In this document: in pieces, positions 26,555 to 34,713 of the stretch | How the letters are laid out: every line of letters starts with the position of its first letter | How positions within the stretch are numbered: position 1 is the first letter of the stretch | Assembly: GCF_030063195.1 (NCBI RefSeq) | Contig: NZ_JASISS010000015.1 | Coordinates: 1-64,000 of the forward strand | DNA from: Cryobacterium sp. PH31-AA6 | GTDB taxonomy: Bacteria; Actinomycetota; Actinomycetes; Actinomycetales; Microbacteriaceae | Direction: 5' to 3' | Length of the DNA: 64,000 nt | The notes under the pieces: model-generated | Databases searched by the model: none | What the model was told of the DNA's origin: nothing | Seen by the model: only the letters and a program-made list of their open reading frames with translations | Made by a program: the position numbers and the translations under genes

Positions 26555-26670
26555 AGCACGCGAATCCGACATTCGCGAATGGGTCAGAGACTGGAACGAG
26601 AACCCGAAGCCACTCATCTGGAAAGAGCCCGCCGGACAGATCCTCAAATCTCTCCAAACGATATTCCATG
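26555..26670 (+). pseudogene. C-terminal remnant of an IS630-family transposase
   Basis: The frame through this stretch reads SDIREWVRDWNENPKPLIWK followed by AGQILKSLQTI, which matches the conserved C-terminal end of IS630/Tc1-type transposases (W..WNENP.PF.W..TA..IL.S). The upstream two-thirds of the transposase is missing, replaced by the riboswitch region. No inverted repeat was found. Confidence 0.65.
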
Positions 26671-27351
26671 GGAATTCTGGGGGCTTCAACCGTTGCGTTG
26701 CTCGCTGCGGCCACACTCGGGTCCGGCGCGGCTCAGGCGCACAGTCCTGAACACTCCGGCGGCAAAAAAACGGTAGAGCTGTCCGCCGACCTCACGGAGC
26801 TCAACGGCTCCGGGGCATCATGAACTGTGACAGCGACAGTTCGCAACCAGAGGATCAAGCACATTGAGGTGCACGCTTCTGGGCTGACGCCAGACGCCCC
26901 GCATGCGCAGCACATCCACTACGGCGAGCAGGCGTTGAACGAGTGCCCCACCCTGGCACTGGACAGCAACGGTGATGGCCGCTTGAACACCGTGGAAGGG
27001 ATTCCCGCATACGGACCGGTCGTCGTGTCGCTGAACACGACAGGCGACACGACTCCCGCAAGCTTCCTGGATGTGACTCGTTTCCCGGTGTCTGAGAGCG
27101 GCAGCTACCACTACAGCCGCGATAACATCGGCATCACCAAAGTCGCGGGAACGGGCTACCCGGGACCGGACGGAACAGGAACGGCGAAAGAGATCGCCGA
27201 TTCCATTCGCGAGAGTGAAGGCGTCGTCGTGATCCATGGCGTCGACTACAACGGCAACGGTGAGTACGACTTCGGCCGAGGTGCAAGCGAACTCGACCCC
27301 AACCTGCCTGCAGAAGCGACCGACCCAGCCGCCTGCGGCATCCTCGAATAA
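26668..27351 (+). pseudogene. Exported CHRD-like protein gene with an in-frame stop
   Basis: From ATG 26668 there is a signal peptide (STVALLAAATLGSGAAQAHS), then TVELSADLTELNGSGAS and TGA at 26821-26823. The same frame continues TVTATVRNQRIKHIEVHASG, HAQHIHYG and DSNGDGRLNTVEGIP to 27351. Such exported proteins normally read SGASGTATV here, so GGA to TGA is the simplest change. Domain type is judged from the HAQHIH and beta-strand pattern (CHRD-like). Readthrough or an alternative internal start cannot be excluded. Confidence 0.75.
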
Positions 27352-27383
27352 GCGCACTCCCAGGAGCCTTCCACCGGGGCACA

Positions 27384-27425
27384 AAACAGTGATGGCCCCG
27401 CACCCGAAACGGGCCATCACTGTTT
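27384..27425. terminator. Bidirectional terminator between convergent genes
   Basis: AAACAGTGATGGCCC at 27384-27398 pairs perfectly with GGGCCATCACTGTTT at 27411-27425 across a 12-nt loop, with A/T tracts on both sides. It separates the broken exported-protein gene from rep. Confidence 0.85.
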
Positions 27426-27463
27426 CACTTCCACAGCCCCCACCGCTCCGTAGGCGGTACTCA

Positions 27464-29485
27464 CTACGCCGCTTCGCCCAGGTACTGCCACCGATTCTCC
27501 GGATTGAGCAACCCTGCCCCCACCAGCTCAAGCGCAGCCCGGTGATCAGCCAGGTTCGTGCTGGCCCGCGGATACCGCGGCCACACCCGCTCACCCGACC
27601 CACTCGCCTCAAACAACGGCCGGCTCGACACATGTGGGCGCCGAGGACGACTGCGGGGCGCCGACATCATCGTGGTCAATTCCGCTCGCCACCACGCCCA
27701 CACCTCCCGCTCAATCCGATACCGCTCCGCTCGGGCTACAAGGGTTCCGAGCACGCCCAGCTGCAGGGCCGCCTGGTTCCGAAGATCCTGCTTCGACCTG
27801 GCCCACCCATCACGGTGAACGACCAGGAGCTTGTGACGACGCAGGCGACTGAGGATCGTGGCGGTGTGCCGGGCAGTGACGCCCAGGAGACGAGCTGCAG
27901 TGTCAATGGTCAGGGATGGGTGCTGGCGCAGCAGGGCGTAGAGCTTCCCGGCGAGGTGGCCAAGGCCGCGGCGGGTGAAGAGGTCGTGGCGTTGGTCGAC
28001 GAGTTGTTCCTCGAGCAGGGCAACGAGATGCGTGCGGGTGTTAAAGAGCTCAGCTGCAGAACGGGCCGGCGACGACGGGATTTCTTGCGGGGGGCGGGGG
28101 TTATCTAATGGTTGTGACCGGACTGTACTGGGACCTGTGGATAACGTGGAGGCTAGGCGCCATTCGGCGGCGTTGCCGTCATCGCTCGCACTGACCCGCT
28201 CGACGTACCCAGCCTCAGCAAGGGCCGTCAGTGCGTCGGCTGCAGTGGTGCGGCCGAGGCCTCCCATCGGGCCCAGGTCCCGGATGGCGGCAGCGACGGT
28301 GCGCTTGCCGGTCTGCAGGGTCAGGTAGGCCAGGGCGCGGAGAATGGTCTGCTGATTCGAAGACGCCTCGGTCCGGCCCCACCGGCCCGGGCTGACCCGG
28401 AACCGGGTCAGGAGGGCTTCGACATCGGTCACGATGGCGTCCAACTCGGACAGGTCCTGCGGCTCCCGCACCGCCGGCAGCGGGCGCTGCAGGGCTGCGT
28501 ACTGCTGGGCTTTGTCCCACTGCCGGCCCAACCGGGCCCGGGCCTCGGCCTTGCTGCGGGGGCGGCGGTCGCCGCGGCCGGTGTTCTTCGTCCGGAAGTG
28601 TTCCAAACCCGGGGCGGTCGTGATGGCGCGCTCGACATCGACGAGCTGCCAGCCCGCATTCGCGGCCGCGAGCAGACACATGAACCCCGTCCAGCTCGGG
28701 TTGCTGCCACCACCGATAGTGGCCATATGGGCGGTACCGGCCGCACTGAGGCGCCGGTGCGCCTGGTGGCGCGCGGTCACCGGGCCCGACGGGGCGCTGT
28801 CCTCCGTGCGGAGGGACGGTTTCGCCGCTTCGAGGACAGCGGCCAGGGCGGCCAGGTCAGCGGTCGTGGTCGACGGGACGATCAAGCTGTTCAGGTTGCC
28901 GCGGAGGACCGTGGAATGGCTGCCATCGCGGTGCGGGGACAACGGCGGCCGCGCAGCACCGGTAACAGCGTTCAGGAGCATGCCGTGGTCCAGACGGCGG
29001 AAATTCGCCCGCGCCGCACTCGCCACGGGGGCGACGGCGAGTTTCGGGGCGCCGCCCTGGAGGGCGAGCCAGATGTGACGGCCACCGGTCCCAGAGGACT
29101 GGCACACGACATGCTCGATCGAGAGAGCATCCATCATGTGGGAGAGCACGTCGCACTCATCGACGGCTTCCTCCATCAACTCGGCGTCAACGCCGTGCTT
29201 GTCCTTGCCGTCGAAGTCAAAGCACAGAACCCGGAACAACCCGGCCTCATCGGCCAGGTTCATCGCCCACGGCGTCGTGGGTTCAGCCGGCCCCACACGG
29301 TGAATCAGGGGGTAACTGTTCTCGTCCACACGCCCATACGCGTCCCGCTTCATCACACGCACCTGATCGCGCGGACTCATCCGGCGCGTCAAAGCCCAGG
29401 CTGTCCACGCTTCGGTGGACACGCCAGACACGCCGGACACACTTCCGGGTGCATTCTGGAGTACGTGCGCTATGCTCTGGGACAT
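27464..29485 (-). CDS. Plasmid replication protein with archaeo-eukaryotic primase-like domain
   Basis: The 673-aa product has FDFDGKDKHG near residue 90 (the metal-binding DxD of AEP primases), SSGTGGRHIWLAL near 130 and HRDGSHSTVL near 185, as in primase-type Rep proteins. Two helix-turn-helix regions follow (around 375-430 and 520-560, TIDTAARLLGVTARHTATIL). The tail is basic and probably binds DNA. The start is ATG 29485 with GGGAGG upstream. It is the best candidate for the replication initiator. No helicase motifs are present, so it would rely on host helicase. Confidence 0.75.
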   Translation of the reverse strand: MSQSIAHVLQNAPGSVSGVSGVSTEAWTAWALTRRMSPRDQVRVMKRDAYGRVDENSYPLIHRVGPAEPTTPWAMNLADEAGLFRVLCFDFDGKDKHGVDAELMEEAVDECDVLSHMMDALSIEHVVCQSSGTGGRHIWLALQGGAPKLAVAPVASAARANFRRLDHGMLLNAVTGAARPPLSPHRDGSHSTVLRGNLNSLIVPSTTTADLAALAAVLEAAKPSLRTEDSAPSGPVTARHQAHRRLSAAGTAHMATIGGGSNPSWTGFMCLLAAANAGWQLVDVERAITTAPGLEHFRTKNTGRGDRRPRSKAEARARLGRQWDKAQQYAALQRPLPAVREPQDLSELDAIVTDVEALLTRFRVSPGRWGRTEASSNQQTILRALAYLTLQTGKRTVAAAIRDLGPMGGLGRTTAADALTALAEAGYVERVSASDDGNAAEWRLASTLSTGPSTVRSQPLDNPRPPQEIPSSPARSAAELFNTRTHLVALLEEQLVDQRHDLFTRRGLGHLAGKLYALLRQHPSLTIDTAARLLGVTARHTATILSRLRRHKLLVVHRDGWARSKQDLRNQAALQLGVLGTLVARAERYRIEREVWAWWRAELTTMMSAPRSRPRRPHVSSRPLFEASGSGERVWPRYPRASTNLADHRAALELVGAGLLNPENRWQYLGEAA

Positions 29486-29572
29486 AGAGAAACCTCCCGT
29501 GAGGGCTGTTGATCTGGATTAGCTCGAACCCCCTGGCCGGCAAGCACACAGGGTTGGAGCTACGAAACTTGC

Positions 29573-29602
29573 AAGAGCCCGTCGCGAAAGCGACGGGCTC
29601 TT
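29573..29602. terminator. Strong GAAA-loop terminator upstream of rep
   Basis: AAGAGCCCGTCGC-GAAA-GCGACGGGCTCTT is a perfect 13-bp stem, followed on the plus strand by TCGTTT. It ends the minus-strand 78-aa gene and could also end a plus-strand antisense RNA made from the rep leader. A second, weaker inverted repeat (AGCTCGAACCC / GGGTTGGAGCT, 29521-29561) sits between it and the rep start. Confidence 0.75.
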
Positions 29603-29606
29603 TCGT

Positions 29607-29843
29607 TTAAGCGGCTGGGATGAGCAACTCCTCTTTAGGGTCGCGAATGAGGTCGAGGACAGGCAGTTGGCCCTGGTCCGCGAGAGTTAGGCGCAGCAAC
29701 GCTTCCAGGTAGATACCGGTGGAGACGCCACTTGCGGCTGCGGCTTGATTGACTACCGCGCGGATCGCGGGGTCGACTCGCGTTTGGAACAACACCGTGG
29801 GGGTGTGGTCCCGACGAATCCTGCTTCCCTTAGTAACGGCCAT
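29607..29843 (-). CDS. Small ribbon-helix-helix-like protein
   Basis: The product is 78 aa from ATG 29843. TVLFQTRVDPAIRAVVNQAA followed by GVSTGIYLEALLRL fits a short strand plus two helices as in plasmid copy-control or partition RHH proteins. Its position just upstream of rep suggests control of rep (inference). The longer in-frame extension to 30284 crosses another gene and is ignored. Confidence 0.65.
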   Translation of the reverse strand: MAVTKGSRIRRDHTPTVLFQTRVDPAIRAVVNQAAAASGVSTGIYLEALLRLTLADQGQLPVLDLIRDPKEELLIPAA

Positions 29844-29901
29844 GGAAACGATCTTGTCGTTAAACCCATTCAAGAGTGCGCGCCACGCGGGAGCGACTCG
29901 A

Positions 29902-30225
29902 TTAAAGCCGTGATTGTCCGAGGAACTCACCCAGAGCCACGTAGAGCTCTGTGACGCGTTCTGGGATGACTGTGTAGCGCACCCATTGGCCGCTTCTGGC
30001 TTCACTGCGCGGGGGAGTGGACTCGATGAGTCCCGCAGTCTCGAGCGCAGCAAGGTGGTTGGACGCCGTCGGCGGAGCGATGCCGAGCGCTGTGGCGATG
30101 TCGGAGCGTGTGCATGGCCCGTTCTCACGGATGTGCTTGAGGATTGCCACTCGAGCCCGGTTCCCAAATGCGTCGATCGCGGCCTCCACGAGTTCATCAT
30201 GATGGGGACGCACATAGCGGGGCAT
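29902..30225 (-). CDS. ArsR-type winged-helix regulator
   Basis: The 107-aa product has NRARVAILKHIRENGPCTRS, then IATALGIAPPTASNHLAALE, a standard winged helix-turn-helix, with the wing near SGQWVRYTV. It lacks the CxC metal site of ArsR, so it probably responds to something else. A palindrome 52 bp upstream is a likely operator. Confidence 0.85.
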   Translation of the reverse strand: MPRYVRPHHDELVEAAIDAFGNRARVAILKHIRENGPCTRSDIATALGIAPPTASNHLAALETAGLIESTPPRSEARSGQWVRYTVIPERVTELYVALGEFLGQSRL

Positions 30226-30276
30226 TGTGCCATTCTGCCCGACCTCCGCCCTCTTCCATCGTTGACGACGTCAACC

Positions 30277-30295
30277 CTAATCATTATATGATTAG
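30277..30295. promoter_or_regulatory. Palindromic operator upstream of the ArsR-type gene
   Basis: CTAATCAT-TAT-ATGATTAG: perfect 8-bp arms in an AT-rich patch within a GC-rich region, placed where the promoter of the 107-aa regulator should be. Confidence 0.7.
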
Positions 30296-30352
30296 CTTAT
30301 GACGAAGTCGAGCAACCGGGCGGCCAAATACACTCGCCCAGTGGGGGAGTGG

Positions 30353-30676
30353 TCAGCCCAGAACAAACTCGAGCACCTGCCCGAAGTCGCGGGTCACGAG
30401 ATCCCGTCGCGCGGTGAACATCGTTCCCGGCGGCCGGCGCAGAACGTCGGCGGCGGCATCGTCCTCGATATAGCCCATGCCCCGAAGATCGATCAAGGCT
30501 GCGTGGACTGCGGGGCGACTCATCGTGTCCCCGATGGCATCGAACAGCTCGCTGTAGCTGAGCGGCTTGGGCAGCAGGGCGCGGAGCACCAGGACGCGGG
30601 AGGGCGCGGAAAACAGCTCTTGGAACAGTGCCACCCGGTCAGGGGCATGCTTCATCAGATTGTCGTCGCGGGCCAT
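30353..30676 (-). CDS. Winged-helix DNA-binding protein
   Basis: The product is 107 aa from ATG 30676 (an upstream ATG at 30700 is possible). SAPSRVLVLRALLPKPLSYS followed by IGDTMSRPAVHAALIDLRGM resembles an ArsR/MarR-like wHTH, divergent from the neighbouring ArsR-type protein. It lies divergent to the T4SS operon and is a plausible repressor of it or of itself. Confidence 0.75.
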   Translation of the reverse strand: MARDDNLMKHAPDRVALFQELFSAPSRVLVLRALLPKPLSYSELFDAIGDTMSRPAVHAALIDLRGMGYIEDDAAADVLRRPPGTMFTARRDLVTRDFGQVLEFVLG

Positions 30677-30739
30677 GCGCTCAATTCTGGCGTGGATCAC
30701 CCTCGGTCGCGGGCTCGCCGCGACCGCGCTGCGGTTAAT

Positions 30740-30763
30740 GCAAACGCATCTATTTACGTTTGC
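30740..30763. promoter_or_regulatory. Inverted-repeat operator upstream of the winged-helix gene
   Basis: GCAAACG-N10-CGTTTGC with perfect 7-bp arms lies 64 bp upstream of the start in an AT-rich patch facing the T4SS operon. Both divergent promoters could be controlled from here. Confidence 0.65.
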
Positions 30764-30997
30764 AACCTAAACAACCCGTCGATGTCAGTGGCCGCCCGTA
30801 GGTTCGAAGCTCCATGCGCTCCGGCCGCTCGCCCTACAATCCACGTCATTCAAGCGGTTAGGACCACATCCACAGGCGGAACACACCCCCCGTTCAGGTG
30901 CCTTGTCGGGGAAAAAGACGAGAGACTAGTCGAGGCCTAAAGGGGCTTCCTGTTTCTCTTTGCCACTTAGCCAAAAATTCGAGAGGACATCCCGCCC

Positions 30998-32230
30998 ATG
31001 AGTGACACAGGTCGCAGCGCCCCTAGCGACGTCTTCGGAGCGGCAGACCGCGCCGGAGATTACATCGAGGAAGACACCCTCCTCACGCCCCCTGCGCCGC
31101 CCCGGCGCCGGCCCAAAACCACAGTCAGCACCCCCGGGGGAGTAGCCCTGGCTACAGCATCCGCGCCGGCCGCCGTACAGGAGACTGCCCCGTTGGAGTC
31201 GGCCACATCGACATCAACGGTGGCCGCTACAGTCGACTTGGTCAGCACGTCAGTGCTGTTCGGCGGTTCCGCCGCAGGTCTGGCTGCCGCGTCTCGCCCG
31301 ACGGCGCCGGCTAAAGCCACCACCGGGTTCCGCGGGGCCCTGGCCAGTCTGGGACTGCCGGTCGGGCCGGGTGCCGCCGAGCTGAGGGAGCGGCGCCGGA
31401 CGGAGCTGCGCACCACGCACGAGACCACGGTGCGGCAAGCGACCTGGACCCGGGCGGTCTCGGTCCTGGTGAACAACCCCAAGGGCGGGACGGGGAAGAC
31501 TCCCACCGCTTTGCTGCTCGGGGGAGTGCTGGCTGCGATCCGCGGCGGATCGGTCGCGATCCTCGAAGTCTCTGACGACCCCGGCGCCCTGAACTTCCGC
31601 GCCGAGGGCAACCCCCTCCTCGGCCTCGGCGAACTCGTCCGCGACGTCGACCAGATCGGCACCGCCGGTCGCCTCGCCGGATACACGGCCCCGCAAACAT
31701 CCTTCGCGTCCGTGATCGGATCCACCGGCCGCCGCGACCGCCTCACCGGCGAATCCGTCGTTGCAGTCTCCAACGTCATCGATGACTTCTACTCCATCCG
31801 CGTCATGGACTCCGGCAACGTCCCCACCTCCTCCGCGTTCCGCGGCGCAGTGTCCGTCTCCGACGTCCTCGTGATCCCCGTGATGAACGCCGGCGACTCC
31901 GTCCTCGAAGCCATCCAACTCCTCGAGGAACTCCGGGCGGAAGGCGGGCCCTCCGCGGAGCTCGCGAACCGGGCCATCGCCATCCGCCTCACCGACGGCC
32001 GCCCCGAGAACGACGCCGTCCGCCACGAAGTCGAACGCCTCCTCAACCAAGCGGGCGTATCAGCCCTGCACGAGATCCCCTACGACACCCACATCGCCGA
32101 ACGCGGCCAACTCACCCTGGGCAGCCTCAACCCCGCCACCCGGGACGCGTTCGTGGCAGCCGCCGCCAGCGTGGTCCGGGCCCTGCAATCCGCGGTCTCC
32201 GCCGCCCCCACACAGAACCGGAAGGCCTAA
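30998..32230 (+). CDS. ParA/MinD-like ATPase at the head of the conjugation operon
   Basis: The 410-aa product has ~155 disordered Pro/Ala/Thr-rich residues, then VLVNNPKGGTGKTPTALLLG (Walker A with the ParA-type lysine). The Walker B-like strand reads SIRVMDSGNVP, with N for the usual acidic partner, and DVLVIPVMNAGDSVLEA follows. It resembles ParA-like ATPases coded with actinobacterial secretion systems, where they position the machine. It starts 61 bp after the GAGAGGAC box of the leader. Confidence 0.8.
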   Translation: MSDTGRSAPSDVFGAADRAGDYIEEDTLLTPPAPPRRRPKTTVSTPGGVALATASAPAAVQETAPLESATSTSTVAATVDLVSTSVLFGGSAAGLAAASRPTAPAKATTGFRGALASLGLPVGPGAAELRERRRTELRTTHETTVRQATWTRAVSVLVNNPKGGTGKTPTALLLGGVLAAIRGGSVAILEVSDDPGALNFRAEGNPLLGLGELVRDVDQIGTAGRLAGYTAPQTSFASVIGSTGRRDRLTGESVVAVSNVIDDFYSIRVMDSGNVPTSSAFRGAVSVSDVLVIPVMNAGDSVLEAIQLLEELRAEGGPSAELANRAIAIRLTDGRPENDAVRHEVERLLNQAGVSALHEIPYDTHIAERGQLTLGSLNPATRDAFVAAAASVVRALQSAVSAAPTQNRKA

Positions 32231-32233
32231 CCC

Positions 32234-32548
32234 ATGCACGACCTCCTGCTCCAAGCAGCGATCGACAACCCTCTCGACGGGATCCTGCCCGACTTCTCCT
32301 TCGGCGGCGCCGAATTCACCGCCCTCTGGCAGAAACTCATCGCCGCCCTCTGGGCCATCGGGATCCTCGTGTCCATCGGCTTCCTCATCTTCGGCATCGT
32401 TGCCATGGCCGGCGCCTCCGGCGACACCAACCCGAACCCGCAAGCCCACGCCCAAGGACGCCGCAAAGCCGTCTGGGCCGGCATCTCCCTCGCCGCTCTC
32501 GCCGGCCTCGCGATCATCGTCGGCGCCGTCCTCTCCTTCGCCGGCTAA
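32234..32548 (+). CDS. Small two-helix T4SS membrane protein (pilin-position)
   Basis: The 104-aa product has helices at ~35-60 (LIAALWAIGILVSIGFLIFG) and ~80-103 (ISLAALAGLAIIVGAVLSFA) separated by a polar loop. Size, topology and place resemble the VirB2-like/small membrane subunit of actinobacterial T4SS clusters. No signal-peptidase site is obvious. Confidence 0.7.
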   Translation: MHDLLLQAAIDNPLDGILPDFSFGGAEFTALWQKLIAALWAIGILVSIGFLIFGIVAMAGASGDTNPNPQAHAQGRRKAVWAGISLAALAGLAIIVGAVLSFAG

Positions 32549-32584
32549 CCCACACAACCAACGTCCAACCCAAGGAGTCCCACC

Positions 32585-33310
32585 ATGCGAATGGTCACAG
32601 CATCCGGCCGTAGCCGCTGGCCCATCGTCATCGGGGCCGCCGCCCTCGTCATCGCCATCGGCGGAGGCATCGCCTACACCGCCACCCGCCCCACCCCGCC
32701 GCCGAACGCCGCACCCAGCACGGCCACAGCCACACCAACGCCGACGCCCACGGGCACCGATGGTGCCGGTGGCATCGGGGACGACGTCGCACCCACCGGA
32801 TGCCTCGGCGGCCAAGACCGCAACGTCAACATGGTCCTCACCGCCCAAGCCGACGCCAAACACACGACCTACGGAGCAGTAGAAGCAGCTACCGCGTACT
32901 ACCGGTGGCTGTGGCAGTACCCCAACCCGGCGGCCAACGTCACCGACGCGGACACCGTCAGTGCAGCGATCATGGCCTCCACGGCGAATGAATCGTTTCG
33001 CGACATCGCGGCCGCCTACGAGGCAACTGCGGGTATCGACATGACCTCGGGGCAAGTCCCCGCGGACACCCCGTTCCATCTGTCGACCACGAACGGCCTG
33101 TGGATGATCTCGGAGGGTTCGACTGCCGACAAGGTCGAAGTGAACATCGCGGCAGGGTACGTCGTCAACGGCGAACTCAGCCCAACGAAAGCAGCCATTA
33201 TAACCCAAACGATGGTTTGGGAAGACGGCGCGTGGCATCTCGAGAGTGCCGGCACTCCCGATCAAGAGAAACTTGCCGCCGGCGGCACGCGCTACACGGC
33301 GGGTTGCTGA
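32585..33310 (+). CDS. VirB8/TcpC-like T4SS membrane protein
   Basis: The 241-aa product has a single N-terminal membrane helix (WPIVIGAAALVIAIGGGIAY), a Pro/Thr linker, and an extracellular domain of ~170 residues with an NTF2-like order of helices and strands ending in TQTMVWEDGAWHLESAGTPD. That layout is typical of VirB8/TcpC-type scaffold proteins in Gram-positive conjugation. Its stop overlaps the next start (TGATG). Confidence 0.75.
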   Translation: MRMVTASGRSRWPIVIGAAALVIAIGGGIAYTATRPTPPPNAAPSTATATPTPTPTGTDGAGGIGDDVAPTGCLGGQDRNVNMVLTAQADAKHTTYGAVEAATAYYRWLWQYPNPAANVTDADTVSAAIMASTANESFRDIAAAYEATAGIDMTSGQVPADTPFHLSTTNGLWMISEGSTADKVEVNIAAGYVVNGELSPTKAAIITQTMVWEDGAWHLESAGTPDQEKLAAGGTRYTAGC

Positions 33311-34713
33311 TGAATCCTGACTGCGAGAGCAACGTCTTCGTTTGCGGTGTAACGAACCTCGCCGATGGAGTCGGGAACGCAGTAGGCGGTGTCGGCGCTG
33401 TCGTCAACACGGCAGCGGGGGTGGCGGACTTCTGGTCCGACCCCGCGGGGAATTCGTTCAAGCTGTTGCAGGAAGCGGCTAAGGGTCTCTCGGACACTGT
33501 GTTGCCGACGCTCACGCAGGCTACGCTTCCGGATCTGACGGCGGATTGGTTCATTCAGGCGTACCGGGTGTCGTTTGCCCTGGCGATCTTTGTGTTCGTG
33601 GCCCTGTTGATCCCGCAGATCGTGCGCACCGCGCGCGGCCACCAGTCCGGCCGGGAGCTGGGGGAGTCCCTCACCCTCTACGGGCCCGCCTTCATCCTCG
33701 GGGCCATGTTCGGTCCCGCGCTCGGCGCGTTCCTGGTGAAGTTCTTCGGCGCCCTCTCGGACTCACTCATCGCCTGGGGTGTCACCAGCAACTCCGAAAC
33801 GATTGTGGCTAAGTTCTCCACGATGCTCTCCGAGGAAGACGGGTCCGGCCTGGCCGGCGGCGCTGTCCTCGGCGTGATTCTGATGTTCTTCATGATCCTG
33901 GGACTGCTCGTCGTGCTGTTGATGCTGATCGTGCGGCTCATCACCCTGTACTTCTCCGGCGTGCTGTTCCCGCTGGGGTTCGTGTGGATCGTGGACCCGC
34001 AGAAACGGAAGTTCGGGTCGAAGATCGCATACCTGTGGTTCGGGATCCTCGCCTCCCACCCGCTGTTGTTTTTCTTGCTCGCGATCGCGTACAGCATGAT
34101 GAGCGCGCAGGTCGATGCGTTCTCTGACACCCCCACCCTCGCGAAGACCGTCACGCTGGTCGTGTCGATCCTGGCGTTGTTCATGGCTGGTCTCGCCCCG
34201 CTCGCCTTGACGAAGTTCGCCCCGGTGATCCCCACCGGTGGCGGCGGGACAGCACCCGTGGGACCCAACATCGGGTCGCAGTCGATGCAGCAAGCCGACG
34301 CCAAATACTCCGACAACGGCCCCGAAACCAGCGGCGGTGGCGGGTCGAGTTCACCGTCCTCGAGCGGCAGCACGGGCCAGGGCAGTACCGGTGGCGGTTC
34401 GCCTGCTGAGGGTGAAGCGGCGACGTCGTCGATCTCCGAGGCCGCGTCGGTCGGCTCCGCTACGGGCGGGGCCACCGCCGGCGCCGCTGCGGCAGGCGGC
34501 GGTGCGGTCGCTGCCGAGGGTGGGATGGCGGCCGCGGGTGCGGCTGAGTCCGCGACCGGTGCGGGGGCTGCGATTGGTATCCCGACGATGATTGCCGCCG
34601 GTGCGGTGGCGGGGTTTGAGGCGACGAAGAAGGTCACTGATTCGGTCACGGACGCGGCCGTGGCACCGGTCGAGGACCACGAGGAACATTATGGAAAGGA
34701 CTCCGTCTCGTGA
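33310..34713 (+). CDS. VirB6/TrbL-like polytopic T4SS protein
   Basis: The product is 467 aa from ATG 33310. It has an N-terminal amphipathic region, then about six membrane segments between residues ~80 and ~310 (ALAIFVFVALLIPQIV, VLGVILMFFMILGLLVVLLM), followed by a ~150-residue Gly/Ser/Ala-rich tail. This is the usual build of the channel protein VirB6/TrbL. It overlaps the following gene by 4 bp (GTGA at 34710-34713). Confidence 0.8.
   Translation: MNPDCESNVFVCGVTNLADGVGNAVGGVGAVVNTAAGVADFWSDPAGNSFKLLQEAAKGLSDTVLPTLTQATLPDLTADWFIQAYRVSFALAIFVFVALLIPQIVRTARGHQSGRELGESLTLYGPAFILGAMFGPALGAFLVKFFGALSDSLIAWGVTSNSETIVAKFSTMLSEEDGSGLAGGAVLGVILMFFMILGLLVVLLMLIVRLITLYFSGVLFPLGFVWIVDPQKRKFGSKIAYLWFGILASHPLLFFLLAIAYSMMSAQVDAFSDTPTLAKTVTLVVSILALFMAGLAPLALTKFAPVIPTGGGGTAPVGPNIGSQSMQQADAKYSDNGPETSGGGGSSSPSSSGSTGQGSTGGGSPAEGEAATSSISEAASVGSATGGATAGAAAAGGGAVAAEGGMAAAGAAESATGAGAAIGIPTMIAAGAVAGFEATKKVTDSVTDAAVAPVEDHEEHYGKDSVS

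Noticed and set aside
26416-26776. Long plus-strand frame from 25646 to 26776 as a protein
   Set aside because: It is antisense to the MFS gene and its riboswitch and has shadow-type Arg/Pro composition.
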